Shown here: positions 5,275 through 6,301 of the stretch, piece after piece
Layout: each line of letters starts with the position of its first letter
Position numbering within the stretch: position 1 is the stretch's first letter
Source of the DNA: Acidobacteriaceae bacterium
Lineage (GTDB): Bacteria; Acidobacteriota; Terriglobia; Terriglobales; Acidobacteriaceae
Reading direction: 5' to 3'
DNA length: 6,301 bases
Assembly (NCBI GenBank): GCA_030040175.1
Contig: JASHUF010000038.1
Coordinates: 1 to 6,301 of the forward strand
Made by a program: the position numbers and the translations under genes
The notes under the pieces: model-generated
Database searches by the model: none
Seen by the model: the letters and a program-made list of their open reading frames with translations, nothing else
Told to the model about the DNA's origin: nothing

Positions 5275-6301
5275 ATGCAATCTCTGCGTCCGCGCATCGC
5301 TCCCGCACTGGGCACGGTGGGGTTGCTGCTGGCGCTCAATCTGCTCAATTACATTGACCGCTATATTCTTTCGGGCGAAGTTTTGCCCATCCAGCACGAA
5401 TTCCACGCGACCGACCAGCAGATGGGCGCGCTGGGCACGGCGTTCTTTTTTGTCTACATGTTCGCAGCCCCGGCGACCGGATGGCTCGGCGACCGCTTCC
5501 GGCGCAAGCCGCTCATCATTGCCGGCGCCACGCTCTGGAGCCTGGCCACGCTGGCCGCCCTCTGGGTGCACAGCTACACCACCCTCTATCTGCGCCAGGC
5601 GCTGGTGGGCATCGGCGAGGCTACGTTCGGCATTTTCGCTCCCGCGGTGCTGGCCGATTTCTATCCTGAGCGCGAGCGCAACCGCGTTCTTTCGATCTTC
5701 TATATCGCCATTCCTGTGGGCGCGGCGCTGGGTTATCTGGCCGGCGGGCAGATCGGCTCAGTATGGGGATGGCGGGCGCCGTTCTTTGTGTGCGCGCTGC
5801 CCGGCTTTCTGGCCGCAGCGCTGTACATCTTTTGGGGCCGCGAGCCCGAGCGCGGATCGACCGACCACATCCGGCCCACGCTCGATCGAAACACGGTTGC
5901 GGGCCTCTTCCGCAATCCGGCGTTCCTCACCGCGACCTTCGGCCTGGCCACGCTCACCTTCGCCATGGGCGGCATCTCCTGGTGGGTGCCGGAGTTTCTG
6001 CGCCGCGTGGCGGGCATGTCGATGGGCAAGGCCAGCCTGACCGTGGGCGCGACCACGGTGATCGACGGGATTGTCGGCACGCTGGTGGGCGGATGGATAG
6101 CGCAGATCTGGCTGCGCCGGAACCATCGCGCGCTGTACCTTGTTTCCGCGTGGAGCGTGGCGCTCACGCTGCCCTGCGGGGTACTGCTTTTCTTCGGGCC
6201 GCATGCGTGGGCCGTGCCCGCGCTCTTTGCCGCGGAGTTCTTTCTCTTTCTCAATACCGGCCCGCTGAACACGGCCATCGTGAACTCGGTCAATGCGCCT
6301 G
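5275..6301 (+). CDS. MFS transporter, Spinster-like, N-terminal 342 residues (runs off the right edge)
   Basis: A major facilitator superfamily inner-membrane transporter. The visible part has about ten hydrophobic segments, including 10-34, 52-71, 80-98, 104-126, 138-160, 168-187, a longer loop near 190-205, and then the second six-helix half. The first helix holds LNLLNYIDRY (21-30), typical of the Spinster group. Loop 2-3 carries MFS motif A as GWLGDRFRRK (69-78). Helix 4 has RQALVGIGEA (107-116) and loop 4-5 ADFYPERERNR (127-137), followed by a glycine-rich helix 5 and GWRAPFF (165-171). Bacterial Spinster-like proteins are mostly uncharacterised, while eukaryotic relatives move sphingosine-1-phosphate or lysophospholipids, so the substrate is unknown. 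I use ATG 5275; GTG 5263 in the same frame is an alternative, and neither has a strong Shine-Dalgarno sequence. It lies 78 bases after queF with no evident terminator and may be co-transcribed. Confidence 0.9.
   Translation, partial: MQSLRPRIAPALGTVGLLLALNLLNYIDRYILSGEVLPIQHEFHATDQQMGALGTAFFFVYMFAAPATGWLGDRFRRKPLIIAGATLWSLATLAALWVHSYTTLYLRQALVGIGEATFGIFAPAVLADFYPERERNRVLSIFYIAIPVGAALGYLAGGQIGSVWGWRAPFFVCALPGFLAAALYIFWGREPERGSTDHIRPTLDRNTVAGLFRNPAFLTATFGLATLTFAMGGISWWVPEFLRRVAGMSMGKASLTVGATTVIDGIVGTLVGGWIAQIWLRRNHRALYLVSAWSVALTLPCGVLLFFGPHAWAVPALFAAEFFLFLNTGPLNTAIVNSVNAP

Noticed and set aside
4777..5571. A 264-codon minus-strand frame opposite queF and the MFS start
   Set aside because: It is antisense to two recognisable genes, has a His/Arg/Gln-rich composition, and shows no domain or ribosome binding site.

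Overview
The window is high-GC bacterial DNA with tightly packed genes. It carries a hopanoid side-chain gene (hpnJ), a queuosine gene (queF), a tripartite-efflux adaptor with its TolC partner, and a Spinster-like transporter. This mix, the GC content and the style of the TPR and TolC proteins suggest a soil-type Acidobacteriota (Terriglobia-like) genome. That assignment is inference from gene content, since no rRNA or other marker is present.

Left arm (1-4635, all minus strand). Read in the direction of transcription, the order is a membrane-anchored HlyD/AcrA-type periplasmic adaptor (4635-3397), a TPR protein with an N-terminal export signal (3397-2399), and a TolC-family outer membrane channel (2389-1025). 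After a 59-base gap comes the first 321 codons of hpnJ, a radical SAM enzyme of hopanoid maturation that runs off the left edge. The adaptor stop and TPR start share one base, and TPR and TolC are 9 bases apart, so these three look like one operon. No inner-membrane pump (RND, ABC or MFS) lies between adaptor and channel, and the gene upstream of the adaptor is divergent. The energising partner must therefore be elsewhere, possibly beyond hpnJ.

Centre (4636-4794). This is a short divergent promoter region. A -10-like box faces left towards the adaptor operon. Another -10-like box faces right and sits exactly 6 bases before the queF ATG, with no Shine-Dalgarno sequence, which suggests a leaderless queF message. 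A 6-base inverted repeat lies between the two promoters.

Right arm (4795-6301, plus strand). queF is a complete short-type preQ0 reductase (133 aa). After 78 bases comes an MFS transporter resembling the Spinster family, truncated by the right edge after 342 codons.

The window is mostly recognisable families. The most interesting point is the arrangement: an envelope-spanning adaptor/TPR/TolC cassette without its own pump, directly upstream of a hopanoid tailoring enzyme and close to a lipid-transporter-like MFS gene. I see no mobile element, CRISPR array, tRNA or rRNA.
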